A stretch of DNA of 64,000 nucleotides from an uncultured Acidobacteriaceae bacterium (GCA_903849645.1 CAINJJ010000038.1:1-64000); one strand, 5' to 3'. Numbered from the stretch's first letter, positions 34,601 to 42,745 are shown. Numbers and translations: made by a program. Notes: a model not told the origin generated them from the letters alone.

Positions 34601-35158
34601 GGCGCGCACCAGGCTGGTCACGGCCGTTGTGGTGGCCGCCGTGGGCGCCTGCCGCGAACCCGTCACCAGCGCCAGCAGGTCAGAGTAGTTGCGGCTCACC
34701 AGGGGCAGCGATTGCGTCTGGTACTCCGAAACGCTCAGCCCGCGTTCGCTGGTCTCCGTCTCCAGTTGCAGGGCCACATCGCTCACTTCCACCGTGGTGG
34801 CGTCTGCCTGACCCACCTTGAGAGTCAGGTCGATGCGCTGCCGCCCACCCACTGAAACGGTGATGTTCCTGGCTTCGGCGGAGGCAAAGCCCGGCGCCGC
34901 GGCCTGAATGTTGTAGACGCCCACGCGCAGGGAGGGCACTTCGTAGTCCCCCGCGCCGTTGGCCGTCACCTTGATTACGTTGCCCGTATTCAGGTTGGAC
35001 ACGGTCACCGCGGCATTGGCCACCACCGCGCCCGTCGCGTCATGGATGGACCCAACCAGGCTGCCATCCGCATACTGCGCTCGCGCCGCCACGCTGCCGA
35101 ACGCAACCAATAGGCCTGCCAGAAGAAGGAAGAAGCAATTCTGATGTAGCTTTTTCAT
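31607..35158 (-). CDS. TonB-dependent receptor, Oar-like, with carboxypeptidase-regulatory domain
   Basis: Outer-membrane receptor of 1183 aa. The signal peptide is MKKLHQNCFFLLLAGLLVAF, cleaved after ARAQ. Residues about 30-115 form a CarboxypepD-regulatory-like beta-sandwich (GSIHDATGAVVANAAVTVSN, GDYEVPSLRVGVYNIQAAAP). The plug domain (about 130-260) has VTSLVRAGSYNVNGLRSMFN and NYLLDGMDNN, then a long 22-strand barrel follows with many YxxDDIKVNSKLTLNLGVRWEYG-type strands and a terminal aromatic (QFGLKVIY) that fits BAM recognition. Such Oar-like receptors are abundant in Acidobacteriota and are thought to import oligosaccharides or other bulky substrates. Its ligand is unknown; the neighbouring glycosidase suggests a sugar. 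Confidence 0.93.
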   Translation of the reverse strand: MKKLHQNCFFLLLAGLLVAFGSVAARAQYADGSLVGSIHDATGAVVANAAVTVSNLNTGNVIKVTANGAGDYEVPSLRVGVYNIQAAAPGFASAEARNITVSVGGRQRIDLTLKVGQADATTVEVSDVALQLETETSERGLSVSEYQTQSLPLVSRNYSDLLALVTGSRQAPTAATTTAVTSLVRAGSYNVNGLRSMFNNYLLDGMDNNAYGESNQGFDNQIIQPTPDAVSQFQVVTNNESAEYGRSAGATINVATKSGTNQFHGTAYEFLRNTALNAFGYIHPVSGTHKIVKPGFNRNQFGGAFGGPILRDKLFFFLDYEGFRQTLTPSVVLTVPTQDEINGILKVDVQDPYTAGTANPVYYKAGTSILNSPDASPIAKQILSFFKNLPAQCQIAPGSAGINASTGLDSNDCPTNAPFTDKADKGDLRIDFQQNEKSSWFLKVSDRKETGINYPTLPLPLDGQTNGRIKILDQQVAAGYTRLIGANKVLDARLGLSATRAGKYTLSIGDKAITIPGLPTDAIVAGGLPSTSVSGGFTSFGRQSTNPQWQYPSLLDPKVNFSWVKGRHSLKFGYEYEHIWMQVQDSNPLYGSFTYGKGYSACPAGAGSACANSTAAADTYWADLIFGTTNNYALATYFKAHLLQTMDNAYAQDDIKVNSKLTLNLGVRWEYGSPYSEAHNNLSNFDPATGTLLTLTPGFTATGQIKPYSGSGVYGKTLVNPSLGDYAPRLGFAYALTPSIAIRGGLGTSFVHYTRAGSGDILPINAPSALFVSVAQPSSATAAGYRTLDQGYPAGLATNFSAGTDNITYIPKDTKDSYVESFFLSVQKELAKNTLLDIAYIRNHGVKLQGFLNANQGNPAFGLANPTNPLLGAGFQRPFPKWGGTVGTTYNYGDITAAVNEFYSHFDALQVRYEQRYVNGLTLLNSFTWEHSLDNASASLEANTPSPQDANNLRADYSQSDYNLPLANVTSLVYDVPVGHGKHYLGSANPVLDALVGGWQISAVNTAQAGTPFNLTYTPNAANVVSPQISATYRGANEYRPNKVTGQGVVLCHSGHSCLANRLGNGTIQYVNYQAFTLPATKDAGGNVVSPFGNAARNPGRTPNFFQTDFDLNKRFSTPVENLKVEFRAELYNMFNHTNLYLPASGLGGTLSTAAGLNNPSSGGTVSGTFEPRIVQFGLKVIY

Positions 35159-35180
35159 GACAGTGAGCCTAAAGCCCGCT

Positions 35181-35198
35181 CTTCACAACCCTGTGAAG
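35181..35198. promoter_or_regulatory. Inverted repeat upstream of the TonB receptor gene
   Basis: CTTCACA-ACCC-TGTGAAG, a perfect 7-bp inverted repeat starting 22 nt upstream of the receptor start codon. It could be an operator or a 5'-UTR hairpin. No regulator gene is adjacent. The rest of the 233-bp divergent gap shows no other clear signal. Confidence 0.45.
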
Positions 35199-35391
35199 CT
35201 GCGATGAACGCAGGATGAATCCCGGAACCGGCCCCAGGACCACGAAAGTGAAAGCCGCTCTGGGGTAACTTATCCGTTACCCACGCCCGAATGGGATTGG
35301 ACTACGGCCTGCATTACACTCTAAAAGTGCATAACTGCGGCGGCTCTCACTTGTTCCGCACGCGGCGGTGTTCATTGGAGGGCAAGGCGTC

Positions 35392-36378
35392 ATGAAGAAG
35401 ATCGGCGTGCTGTTCGGCATGGAGAACAGTTTTCCCGGAGCATTGGTCGAGCACATCAACGCCCGCAACATCGAGGGCGTCACCGCGGAGTTCGTCGAGG
35501 TCGGCGCCGTCCATCTCGACAAGGCCCCCAAATACGCCGTGATCGTCGACCGCATCTCCCACGACATCCCCTTCTACCGCGCCTTCCTCAAGCACGCCGC
35601 CATCAACGGCACCATCATCATCAACAACCCCTTCTGGTGGTCGGCCGACGACAAGTTCTTCAACTACACCCTCGCCGCCAAACTCGGCGTCGCCGTCCCC
35701 CCCACCGTCATCCTGCCCCACAAGCAGCACCCCGACTCCACCACCGACCGCTCCATGCGCAACCTCGAATACCCCCTCAACTGGGATGCGGTGTTTGACT
35801 ATGTCGGCCTCGACGGCTTCCTCAAGCCCGTCGACGGCGGCGGCTGGAAGGACGTTTACCACATTCGCAGCCGCGAGGAGTTCTTCCGCGCCTACGACCA
35901 GTCCCGCGACCTCTGCATGACCTACCAGAAGACGGTCGACTTCAAGGAGTACTTCCGCTGCTACGTCGTCGGCCAGAAGCGCGTCCACATCATGCCCTAC
36001 GACCCCCGCCGCCCCCATGCCGAGCGCTACGTCCAGAACCCGCCGGAGTATGACAAGAAGCTCCTCAAGCGCATTGAGAAGGACGCACTGACCCTCTGCC
36101 GCGCCCTCGGCTACGACCTCAACACCGTCGAGTTCGCGGTAGAAAACGGCATCCCCTACGCCATCGACTTCATGAACCCAGCCCCCGACGCCGGCCTCGA
36201 ATCCGTCGGCCAGGCCAACTTCGACTGGATCGTCAGGGAAGTCGCCGACCTCGCCATCGCCAAAACCAAGCTCTACCCCCAGGTCCCTGAGCTGCGCGGG
36301 GCCGCCTTCCTCGGCGCCGAACCCACCCCGGCAAAGGTCGTGAAAAAGTCAGCAGCGAAGAAGACTGCCGCGAAATAG
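35392..36378 (+). CDS. ATP-grasp domain ligase
   Basis: ATP-grasp enzymes join a carboxylate to an amine or thiol via an acyl phosphate. This 328-aa protein has a pre-ATP-grasp start (MKKIGVLFGMENSFPGALVE), ATP-binding elements YPLNWDAVFDYVGLDGFLKPVDGGGWKDVYHI and TYQKTVDFKEYFRCYVVG, and the Mg-ligand segment LNTVEFAVENGIPYAIDFMNP with Glu and Asn. The C-terminus ends in a Lys/Ala tail (AKVVKKSAAKKTAAK) outside the domain. ATG 35392 has GGAGG 10 nt upstream. A carboxylate-amine ligase of the YbdK type lies 0.5 kb downstream, separated by an antitoxin. Together the two could build a small peptide or amide, a known association of amidoligases. Substrates unknown. Confidence 0.85.
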   Translation: MKKIGVLFGMENSFPGALVEHINARNIEGVTAEFVEVGAVHLDKAPKYAVIVDRISHDIPFYRAFLKHAAINGTIIINNPFWWSADDKFFNYTLAAKLGVAVPPTVILPHKQHPDSTTDRSMRNLEYPLNWDAVFDYVGLDGFLKPVDGGGWKDVYHIRSREEFFRAYDQSRDLCMTYQKTVDFKEYFRCYVVGQKRVHIMPYDPRRPHAERYVQNPPEYDKKLLKRIEKDALTLCRALGYDLNTVEFAVENGIPYAIDFMNPAPDAGLESVGQANFDWIVREVADLAIAKTKLYPQVPELRGAAFLGAEPTPAKVVKKSAAKKTAAK

Positions 36379-36380
36379 AA

Positions 36381-36491
36381 ATCGGCATAGGCAGGGAAGT
36401 GCTGATCGTCCTGCTCTGAGGCGGCGATAAGAGCAGTCAGGATGCGGCTATCTCAAAAGCCAATGCGATAGCCAGGAATATCGAGGAATAG
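36381..36491 (+). pseudogene. Remnant of a HI1419-type (RelE/HigB-like) toxin
   Basis: Reading 36381-36491 in one frame gives GREVLIVLL, an in-frame TGA at 36417-36419, then GGDKSSQDAAISKANAIARN and a natural stop at 36489. Toxins of the HI1419 family end with a near-identical ...LLCGGDKSTQD... segment in which a Cys codon sits where this TGA is. Only the last 30-odd codons remain; the 5' part has been replaced by the end of the ATP-grasp gene. The following antitoxin starts 3 bp after the remnant's stop codon, as in intact modules. Confidence 0.8.
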
Positions 36492-36494
36492 CGC

Positions 36495-36803
36495 ATGGCA
36501 GTGAAGACTTTTCCCCACGATTCAGCGGAGTATCTTGAAGACGACCAGGCCATTGCGGAATATCTGGAAGAAGCCATGAACATAGCGATCAAAGACTCCG
36601 ATCCATCTTTTCTCGCGGTGGCTCTCGGCACCGTTGCCCGAGCGCGCGGCATGTCGCAGATTGCCAGAGACACGGGCCTCTCCCGCGAAAGCCTCTACAA
36701 GGCGCTTGGTGCGGAAGGCAATCCGGAGTTCGGAACGGTCCTGAAGGTCTTGCAGGCGCTTGGCCTCAAGCTCTCCATCCGATCAAACGGCGCAGCCGCC
36801 TGA
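36495..36803 (+). CDS. Orphan HI1420-type antitoxin (addiction module antidote)
   Basis: XRE-like antidote protein of 102 aa. The sequence EYLEDDQAIAEYLEEAMNI, then LGTVARARGMSQIARDTGLSRESLYKALG (helix-turn-helix, about residues 45-73), and NPEFGTVLKVLQALGLKLSI is the standard architecture of this family. Its cognate toxin upstream is reduced to a C-terminal stub with a stop codon, so the gene is an antitoxin without a partner. It may persist as a regulator or as an anti-addiction element against related toxins. It starts 3 bp after the remnant's stop. No other toxin gene follows. Confidence 0.9.
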   Translation: MAVKTFPHDSAEYLEDDQAIAEYLEEAMNIAIKDSDPSFLAVALGTVARARGMSQIARDTGLSRESLYKALGAEGNPEFGTVLKVLQALGLKLSIRSNGAAA

Positions 36804-36811
36804 TCGCACCT

Positions 36812-36866
36812 CAGTCCCTCATCCCTCGTCCCTAGTCCCTCGTCCCTAGTCCCTCAGTCCCTCTCA
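36812..36866. repeat. Short TCCCT-based tandem repeat
   Basis: Direct repeats of TCCCTCGTCCCTAG and variants (CAGTCCCTCATCCC, TAGTCCCTCAGTCC) between the antitoxin gene and the ligase gene. Such runs vary in copy number by slippage. No function is evident. Confidence 0.7.
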
Positions 36867-36910
36867 TCCCTTACAATTGCCGCAACGCCTGTCCCCAGGA
36901 GCCGTTCCCC

Positions 36911-38017
36911 ATGCGCCCCACCTTCACGCTCGGCATTGAAGAGGAATACCAGACCATCGACCCGGTCACTCGCGACCTCCGCTCCCATATCCAGACGGAG
37001 ATGCTCGCGCAGGGCAAAATCCGCCTCCAGGAGCGCGTCAAGGCCGAGATGCACACCTCGGTGGTCGAGGTCGGCACGCGCATCTGCCGCAACATCGACG
37101 AAGCCCGCGAAGACATCTACGAGCTGCGCCGCGAGATGATCAAGCTGGCCCGCGAGCACAACCTGCAACTCGTTGCCGGCGCCACCCATCCCTTCGCCGA
37201 CTGGCGCACCCAGGAGATCTACCCCGACCCCCGCTACCACCAGGTCGTCAAGGACCTCCAGTTGGTGGCCCGCGCCAACCTCATCTTCGGCCTCCACGTC
37301 CATGTGGGCATCGAGGACCGCGAGGCCGCCATCCGCATCATGAACTCGATGCGCTACTTCCTGCCCCACATCATGGCCCTGGCCACCAACTCCCCCTTTT
37401 GGCTCGGCATCAACACCGGCTACAAGGGCTACCGCGCCAAGGTCTTTGAAAACTTTCCCCGCACCGGCATTCCCGACGCATTTTCCAGTTACTCCGAGTT
37501 CGAAAACTACGTCAACCTCCTCGTCAAGACCAACTGCATCGACAACGCCAAGAAGATCTGGTGGGACATCCGCCCCCATCCCTTCTTTGACACCGTCGAA
37601 GTGCGCGCCTGCGACATCCCTCTGCGCGCCGAGGAGACGGTCGCCATCGCCGCCCTCATCCAGGCCACCGCGGCCTATCTCTACAAGCTCCACGAGGCCA
37701 ACCAGGACTTCCGCCAGTACGCCCGGCCCCTGCTCATGGAAAACAAGTTCCGCGCCGTCCGCTACGGCCTCGACGGCAAGCTCATCGACTTTGGCAAGCA
37801 GCAGGAGGTCCCCCTCCGCGACCTCATCGAGGAGTACCTCGCCCTCATCGACCCGGTCGTGGACGAGTTGGGCAGCCGCGAAGCCATCAACGGCATCCGC
37901 ACCATCCTCAAAACCGGCACCGGCGCCGATCGCCAGCTCAAGGTCTTTGAGGAGTCCGGCGGCGACCTCAAGGCGGTCGTCGATTACATGGCAAGCGAGA
38001 CCTCGGCGGGGCTGTAA
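36911..38017 (+). CDS. YbdK-type carboxylate-amine ligase (GCS2 family)
   Basis: Member of the glutamate-cysteine-ligase 2 family, 368 aa, with weak glutamate-cysteine ligase activity described for its E. coli homologue. The N-terminal TLGIEEEYQTID provides Glu ligands of the ATP/Mg site. HTSVVEVGTRICRN, VAGATHPFADWR, FGLHVHVGI, ATNSPFWLG, FDTVEVRACDIPL and LLMENKFRAVRYG are all conserved stretches. A TACAAT at about 36871-36876 may be its -10, and CCAGGAGCC provides a ribosome-binding site. With the ATP-grasp ligase upstream it may produce a modified dipeptide. The ligase is followed by hemE after 92 bp. Confidence 0.93.
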   Translation: MRPTFTLGIEEEYQTIDPVTRDLRSHIQTEMLAQGKIRLQERVKAEMHTSVVEVGTRICRNIDEAREDIYELRREMIKLAREHNLQLVAGATHPFADWRTQEIYPDPRYHQVVKDLQLVARANLIFGLHVHVGIEDREAAIRIMNSMRYFLPHIMALATNSPFWLGINTGYKGYRAKVFENFPRTGIPDAFSSYSEFENYVNLLVKTNCIDNAKKIWWDIRPHPFFDTVEVRACDIPLRAEETVAIAALIQATAAYLYKLHEANQDFRQYARPLLMENKFRAVRYGLDGKLIDFGKQQEVPLRDLIEEYLALIDPVVDELGSREAINGIRTILKTGTGADRQLKVFEESGGDLKAVVDYMASETSAGL

Positions 38018-38094
38018 CGAGACCTCGGCCGGGTCCAAGTTTGATGCCACGCACGCGCGGGGAGCCGGCTGGCCTCCCCGCCTCCCCGACCCGT

Positions 38095-38100
38095 TAAAAT
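38095..38100 (+). promoter_or_regulatory. Putative leaderless -10 of hemE
   Basis: TAAAAT (5 of 6 match to TATAAT) ends 9 nt before ATG 38110 without a Shine-Dalgarno sequence between, suggesting a leaderless hemEH transcript. Confidence 0.4.
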
Positions 38101-38109
38101 CAACTCTGT

Positions 38110-39207
38110 ATGGACACCCCCAACCCGCTCTCCAATTCACCCATCGAAACCGCCCCCGACACCATCCTCGATGGCAGCCGCTTCGTCCGCGCCTGTCTCC
38201 GCCGCCCCGTGGACCGCACCCCCGTCTGGTTCCTCCGCCAGGCCGGCCGCTATATGCAGGAGTACCGCGACGTCCGCAAGCATCACACCCTGGTGGAGAT
38301 CTGCAAGCAGCCGGAGATCGCCGCCGAAGTGACCATCACCGCCGCTGAAAAGCTCGGCGTGGACGCGGCCATCATCTTTGCCGACCTGCTGCTGCCCCTC
38401 GAGCCCATGGGCCTGCCCTTCGAGTTCCTGGCCGGCGAGGGCCCCCACGTCCACCACCCCGTCCGCACCGCGGAAGACGTCCGCGCCCTGCGCACCGACC
38501 GCGCCGGCGACCTCGACTACGTGGCCCGCGCCATCCAGAAGGTCGCCACCCACTTCCGCAACCGCCTCGGCATCATCGGCTTTTGCGGCGCGCCCTACAC
38601 CCTGGCCAGCTACATGATCGAGGGCGGCGGCTCCAAAAACTACATCCACACCAAGAAGATGATGTACCGCGACACCGCCACCTGGCGCCTGCTGCTCGAC
38701 AAGATCGTCCTGGTCCTGGAGCAGTACTGCCGCCTCCAGGTGCAGGCCGGCGCCGACGTCATCCAGATCTTCGACAGTTGGGTCGGCTCCCTGGGCCTGG
38801 CCGACTACCGCGAATACGCCTTTGAGGCCTCCAAGCGCCTGGTCCGTTCCGTCCAGCAGATGGGCGTGCCCGTCATCTACTTCGGCGTCGAGACCGCCGG
38901 CCTGCTCTCCGAGATGGCCACCACCGGCGCAGACGTCATCGGCCTCGACTGGCGGCAGCCGCTTGACGAGGGCTGGCGCTCGGTCGGACACAACCACGCC
39001 GTGCAGGGGAATCTCGACCCCATCACCCTCTTTGCCCCGCTTGAAGTGATCCAACTGCGCGTCAACGAAATCCTCCGCGCAGCCAACGGACGCCCAGGGC
39101 ACATCTTCAACCTCGGCCACGGCATCGTCCCCGAGACCCCCGTCGAAAACGTGCAGGCCGTCGTCAAGATGGTTCGCGAGTTCAAGCTGGAGTCAGACAA
39201 TGCCTAA
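38110..39207 (+). CDS. hemE: Uroporphyrinogen decarboxylase
   Basis: HemE removes four carboxyl groups from uroporphyrinogen III to make coproporphyrinogen III in haem synthesis. Signatures [18 protein letters not shown] (about residues 38-55), [15 protein letters not shown] with the catalytic-region Asp, [31 protein letters not shown] and [11 protein letters not shown] are all present. At 365 aa it is slightly longer than the usual 345-355 because of the N-terminus. It overlaps hemH by 8 bp, a typical translational coupling. No other haem genes are in the window. Confidence 0.97.
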   Translation: MDTPNPLSNSPIETAPDTILDGSRFVRACLRRPVDRTPVWFLRQAGRYMQEYRDVRKHHTLVEICKQPEIAAEVTITAAEKLGVDAAIIFADLLLPLEPMGLPFEFLAGEGPHVHHPVRTAEDVRALRTDRAGDLDYVARAIQKVATHFRNRLGIIGFCGAPYTLASYMIEGGGSKNYIHTKKMMYRDTATWRLLLDKIVLVLEQYCRLQVQAGADVIQIFDSWVGSLGLADYREYAFEASKRLVRSVQQMGVPVIYFGVETAGLLSEMATTGADVIGLDWRQPLDEGWRSVGHNHAVQGNLDPITLFAPLEVIQLRVNEILRAANGRPGHIFNLGHGIVPETPVENVQAVVKMVREFKLESDNA

Positions 39208-40165
39208 GCAAGCCGTCCTCCTCCTCGCCCACGGCACCCCCGAGACCGTCGAGCAGATTCCGGAGTACCTGCGCAACGTGGTCAGCGGCCGCCCTCTTCC
39301 CCAGCACGTCATTGAGGAGATTCAGCACCGCTACTCCCTCATCGGCCACAGCCCCCTCACCGAGCTCACCCTCGAGCATGCAGCCCTCGTCGAGGCCGAG
39401 CTCGCCGCCTCCGGGCACCCGGTTCGCGTCTACGTCGGCATGAGAAACTGGCGTCCCTACATCCCCGACGTCGTCCGCCAGATGCGCGAAGACGGCGTCG
39501 AGGAGGCAGCCGTCCTCTGCCTCGCCCCGCAGAACTCACGCACCAGCGTCGGCCTCTACCGGCGCGCCGTCGAGGCTGAGGCCGCCAGCGACATCCGCAT
39601 CGACTTCACCGAGGGCTGGGCTCAGCATCCCCTCCTCATCGAGGCCTTTGCCGAGCGCCTGCGCCCCGCCGTTGCCCGCCTCGCCGCCGACACCGGCGCG
39701 CCCGTCCCCGTCCTCTTCACCGCGCACAGCGTCCCCTGCCGCACCATCCAGACCCCCGCCGCCAGCGAGGGCCAGCCCCGCCTATGGCCCGGCCAGGGCG
39801 TGGACCCCTACCCCGTGGAAGCCAAGCGCACCGCGGCCCTGGTCGCCGCCAGCGTCCCCGAGATTGCCCAGTGGTGGTTCGCCTTCCAGAGCCAGGGCGC
39901 CAGCGGCGGTCCCTGGATTGGCCCCGGCGTCGAGCAGACCCTTGAAGCCGTCGCCGCCTCCGGCGTCAAGGCCCTCCTCCTCCAGCCCATCGGCTTCCTC
40001 TGCGACCACGTCGAAATCCTCTTTGACGTCGATATTCTCTTTCGCGACTTCGCCGCCAACCTCGGCGTCCGGCTGGAACGCCCCGAATCGCTCAACGCCT
40101 CCCCCCTGCTGGCGCAGGCTGTCGCCGACCTCGCCCGCCAGGGCCTGGCCCGCCTAAGCGCTTGA
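39200..40165 (+). CDS. hemH: Ferrochelatase
   Basis: HemH inserts iron into the porphyrin, in Gram-negative pathways protoporphyrin IX and in others coproporphyrin III. Sequence landmarks are AVLLLAHGTPETVEQIPEYL, VYVGMRNWRPYIPD, LCLAPQNSRTSVGLYRR, VLFTAHSVPCRT with the catalytic His, and LLLQPIGFLCDHVEILFDVD with the Glu of the second metal-binding motif. At 321 aa it is of normal size. It overlaps hemE. The neighbouring gene after 278 bp is a small zinc ribbon, so the haem operon ends here. The coproporphyrin versus protoporphyrin branch cannot be told from this sequence. Confidence 0.93.
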   Translation: MPKQAVLLLAHGTPETVEQIPEYLRNVVSGRPLPQHVIEEIQHRYSLIGHSPLTELTLEHAALVEAELAASGHPVRVYVGMRNWRPYIPDVVRQMREDGVEEAAVLCLAPQNSRTSVGLYRRAVEAEAASDIRIDFTEGWAQHPLLIEAFAERLRPAVARLAADTGAPVPVLFTAHSVPCRTIQTPAASEGQPRLWPGQGVDPYPVEAKRTAALVAASVPEIAQWWFAFQSQGASGGPWIGPGVEQTLEAVAASGVKALLLQPIGFLCDHVEILFDVDILFRDFAANLGVRLERPESLNASPLLAQAVADLARQGLARLSA

Positions 40166-40443
40166 TTTCCAATGGGCTGCCCGGAACTTCCACCCGGCCA
40201 GCCCGTAATATTCGGTCGGGTAACCTGGCAAACGATTACGATTGATTTTTGCGCCGTGGAGGATTCCTCTCATAGACAGGACAAAACTTTCGATATACTC
40301 AACGGAACCCAAGCCGCTTCCACGTTTTATCTAGTAGACTCAGCCATTTCCTCGGCAGGCAATCGGGACAAATCAACCCGACTCGCAGGTTTCATCCGCT
40401 TCTGGGCCCTTTCAGCACAGCAGTCCGTTTCCCGGAGGCCTTC

Positions 40444-40644
40444 ATGGTCCACTTTCAGCACAACCCGGAGTTGAAGTGCAAGACCTGTGGGGCCCCCCAC
40501 ATGCGCCGCCTCCACCTAAGGGGATTTCTGGTCAAAAGGCTCCTTGCCTTCTTCGGCTACTTCCCCTGGGAGTGCCCGGTATGCCGTATCCCCCTCTACA
40601 TCAGGGAACGCTGGATGACCCACCGCACGAATCAGGGAGACTAG
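40444..40644 (+). CDS. Small zinc-ribbon protein, 66 aa
   Basis: Two CxxC knuckles, CKTCG near residue 12 and CPVC near residue 44, are joined by a basic segment MRRLHLRGFLVKRLLAFFGYF. This is the layout of small zinc-ribbon proteins seen in acidobacterial genomes. A strong GGAGG lies 6 nt before ATG 40444. A TATACT at 40294-40299 within the AT-richer 40166-40443 gap could be the promoter, leaving a roughly 140-nt leader. Function unknown; the basic helix and metal site would suit nucleic-acid or membrane association. Conserved Cys pairs and the ribosome-binding site make it more than a chance ORF. Confidence 0.65.
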   Translation: MVHFQHNPELKCKTCGAPHMRRLHLRGFLVKRLLAFFGYFPWECPVCRIPLYIRERWMTHRTNQGD

Positions 40645-40704
40645 GACCTTGGGGCTCGTTCTCTATAATGCGGAGAACCGACCGTCCGCATTCAGGAGCC
40701 TCTC

Positions 40705-42057
40705 TTGCCCCGCAAACTCTCCGCACTCTGTAGCTTGCTCTTTGCGCTGGCCGCCTTTAGCCTGCCTTCCGCTCTTGCCCAGACCGCAAAACCAGCCCCC
40801 CCGCCCCCCACCTACATCAAGGCCGGCCACCTCTTTGACGCCACCTCCGACCAGCTTCGCGACGACGTAGTCGTGGTCGTCGAGGGCGAGCGCATCACCA
40901 GGGTCCTCCCCGCCGCCCAGGCCGTCATCCCAGCCGATGCCGCCGTCATCGATCTCTCCAAGGCATGGGTCCTGCCCGGACTCATCGACTGCCACACCCA
41001 CCTTGAAGGCCGCGCCGACAAGTACGACCCCATCAACGACGTCAAATACACCCCCTTTCTGGGCGGATTCAACGGCGTGGTCAACGCCAATCTCACCCTC
41101 CAGGCCGGCTTCACCAGCGTGCGCGATGTGGGCTCCCAGCCGTTTTTCGCCGTTGACCTGCGCCGCACCATCGACGAGGGCTTCATCCCCGGCCCCCGCG
41201 TTGTGGCCAGCGGACCCGGCATCTCCATCACCGGCGGCCACGGCGACATGAACGGCTTTGCCCCTGCCGTGGAAAACATGATGTACCCCGCCGAGCGCGA
41301 CTACGGCATCGTCGACGGGCCCGAACAGATGCGCCATGTGGTCCGCGAGCAGATCAAGTACGGCGTGGACGTCATCAAGATTCTGGCTACCGGCGGCGTC
41401 CTTTCGCAGGGCGACAAGCCCGGCGCCGAGCAGCTCACCTACGAAGAGATGAAGATGGCCGTCGATGAGGCCCATCGCGCCGGCCGCAAGGTGGCCGCCC
41501 ACGCCCATGGAACCGAAGGCATCAAGAACGCGGTCCGCGCCGGCGTTGACTCCATCGAGCACGGCAGCCTTCTCGATCAGGAAGGCATGGACCTGATGAA
41601 GGCCCACGGCACCTATCTGGTGGCCGACATCTACAACGATGATTACATCCTCGGCAAGGCCATCGACTTCGGCCTCCCCAAGGAGATGGTGGACAAGGAA
41701 AAGACCGTGGGCCGCCTGCAGCGCGAGAACTTCGCCAAGGCCGTTGCCGCTGGGGTCAAGATCGCCTTCGGCACCGACGCCGGCGTCTATCCCCACGGCG
41801 ACAACGCCAAGCAGTTCCACTACATGGTCAAGTTCGGCATGACCCCGGCCGGAGCCATCCGCGCCGCCACCTCGTCCGCCGCCGACCTCATCGACCGCGC
41901 CGCCACGGTCGGCACCCTCGAAGCCGGCAAGTACGCCGACCTCATCGCCGTCACCGCCAACCCCCTTGACCGCGTCGAAACCCTCGAGCACGTGGCCTTT
42001 GTGATGAAGGGCGGCAAGGTCTACAAGGACGAGACCGGCGCGGCCAAACCGCGCTGA
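40705..42057 (+). CDS. Secreted metal-dependent amidohydrolase (imidazolonepropionase-like)
   Basis: Amidohydrolase-superfamily enzyme of 450 aa with a signal peptide (LCSLLFALAAFSLPSALAQ). The metal centre is complete: LIDCHTHLEG (HxH), KVAAHAHGTEG, GVDSIEHGSLLD and AFGTDAGVYPHG with the terminal Asp. Family members act on peptides with N-terminal prolines or on other cyclic amides; the substrate here is unknown. It starts at a TTG (40705), 7 nt after CAGGAGCC. A consensus TATAAT lies at 40664-40669, giving a leader of about 35 nt. Its paralogue at 50511 lacks the metal ligands. Confidence 0.9.
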   Translation: MPRKLSALCSLLFALAAFSLPSALAQTAKPAPPPPTYIKAGHLFDATSDQLRDDVVVVVEGERITRVLPAAQAVIPADAAVIDLSKAWVLPGLIDCHTHLEGRADKYDPINDVKYTPFLGGFNGVVNANLTLQAGFTSVRDVGSQPFFAVDLRRTIDEGFIPGPRVVASGPGISITGGHGDMNGFAPAVENMMYPAERDYGIVDGPEQMRHVVREQIKYGVDVIKILATGGVLSQGDKPGAEQLTYEEMKMAVDEAHRAGRKVAAHAHGTEGIKNAVRAGVDSIEHGSLLDQEGMDLMKAHGTYLVADIYNDDYILGKAIDFGLPKEMVDKEKTVGRLQRENFAKAVAAGVKIAFGTDAGVYPHGDNAKQFHYMVKFGMTPAGAIRAATSSAADLIDRAATVGTLEAGKYADLIAVTANPLDRVETLEHVAFVMKGGKVYKDETGAAKPR

Positions 42058-42140
42058 CGGCATAAAGATTCATCCCACCGCCGCAATGCGCGGCTGTACC
42101 CTGAGAGCGCACCACAAGCCGAACCAGGAGAGTGCTTCCC

Positions 42141-42629
42141 ATGCCCGTCCCCACTGCGATCGCAACCGCCGCTTCCACCTACAGCCACAACGCCCAGTTT
42201 CTCGTGAAAAGCTACGCCGGGCTCACCGACGAAGAGTGGCTTCGCCGCCCCGGCGATCAATCCAACCACCTGCTCTGGATCGTGGGCCACGTCGCCTGGG
42301 CGCGCTCAGCCGTGCTTGGCCTTCTCGGCGCTCCCTGGTCCAAGCCCTGGCTCCCGCTCTTTGCCCGCGGCGTCAAGCTCGACGATGCAGCCGGCTACCC
42401 CACCCCCCAGGAGATCTCCCTCGCCTGGGACGAAGTCTCCGCCGCCCTCACCGCGGCGATCGACCAGGCCAGCCCGGAAGCCCTTGCGGCCCCCGCGCCC
42501 CCACGCATCCCGTCCTTTGACGGCACCGTCGGCGGCACCATCGCCTTTCTCGCCTTCCATGAGTCGCTTCATGTGGGCCAGGCAGCCTACCTCCGCACCT
42601 GGCTCGGCCACGAAGGAACCATGGGCTGA
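42141..42629 (+). CDS. DinB family protein
   Basis: DinB/YfiT-like four-helix-bundle protein of 162 aa. The helices carry the usual His triad at HLLWIVGHVAWARS (about residue 40) and FLAFHESLHVGQAAYLRTW (about 140), consistent with a metal-binding site as in thiol-dependent transferases. Family function is not settled; members are often linked to stress or mycothiol/bacillithiol-type thiols. ATG 42141 has AGGAG 10 nt upstream; the GTG at 42132 is too close to it. Monocistronic, with the convergent murC gene 117 bp away. Confidence 0.9.
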   Translation: MPVPTAIATAASTYSHNAQFLVKSYAGLTDEEWLRRPGDQSNHLLWIVGHVAWARSAVLGLLGAPWSKPWLPLFARGVKLDDAAGYPTPQEISLAWDEVSAALTAAIDQASPEALAAPAPPRIPSFDGTVGGTIAFLAFHESLHVGQAAYLRTWLGHEGTMG

Positions 42630-42745
42630 CCCTGAAGCCGCAGCCTGCCCTGTTGTTTTCGTGGTCGCATCGTGAAGACAGCAGGGCAGCCGGAGTGCTC
42701 CGCTGCATCGGCGAATCGTGGATCAGCAGGATCCCGTCGCGGGCT

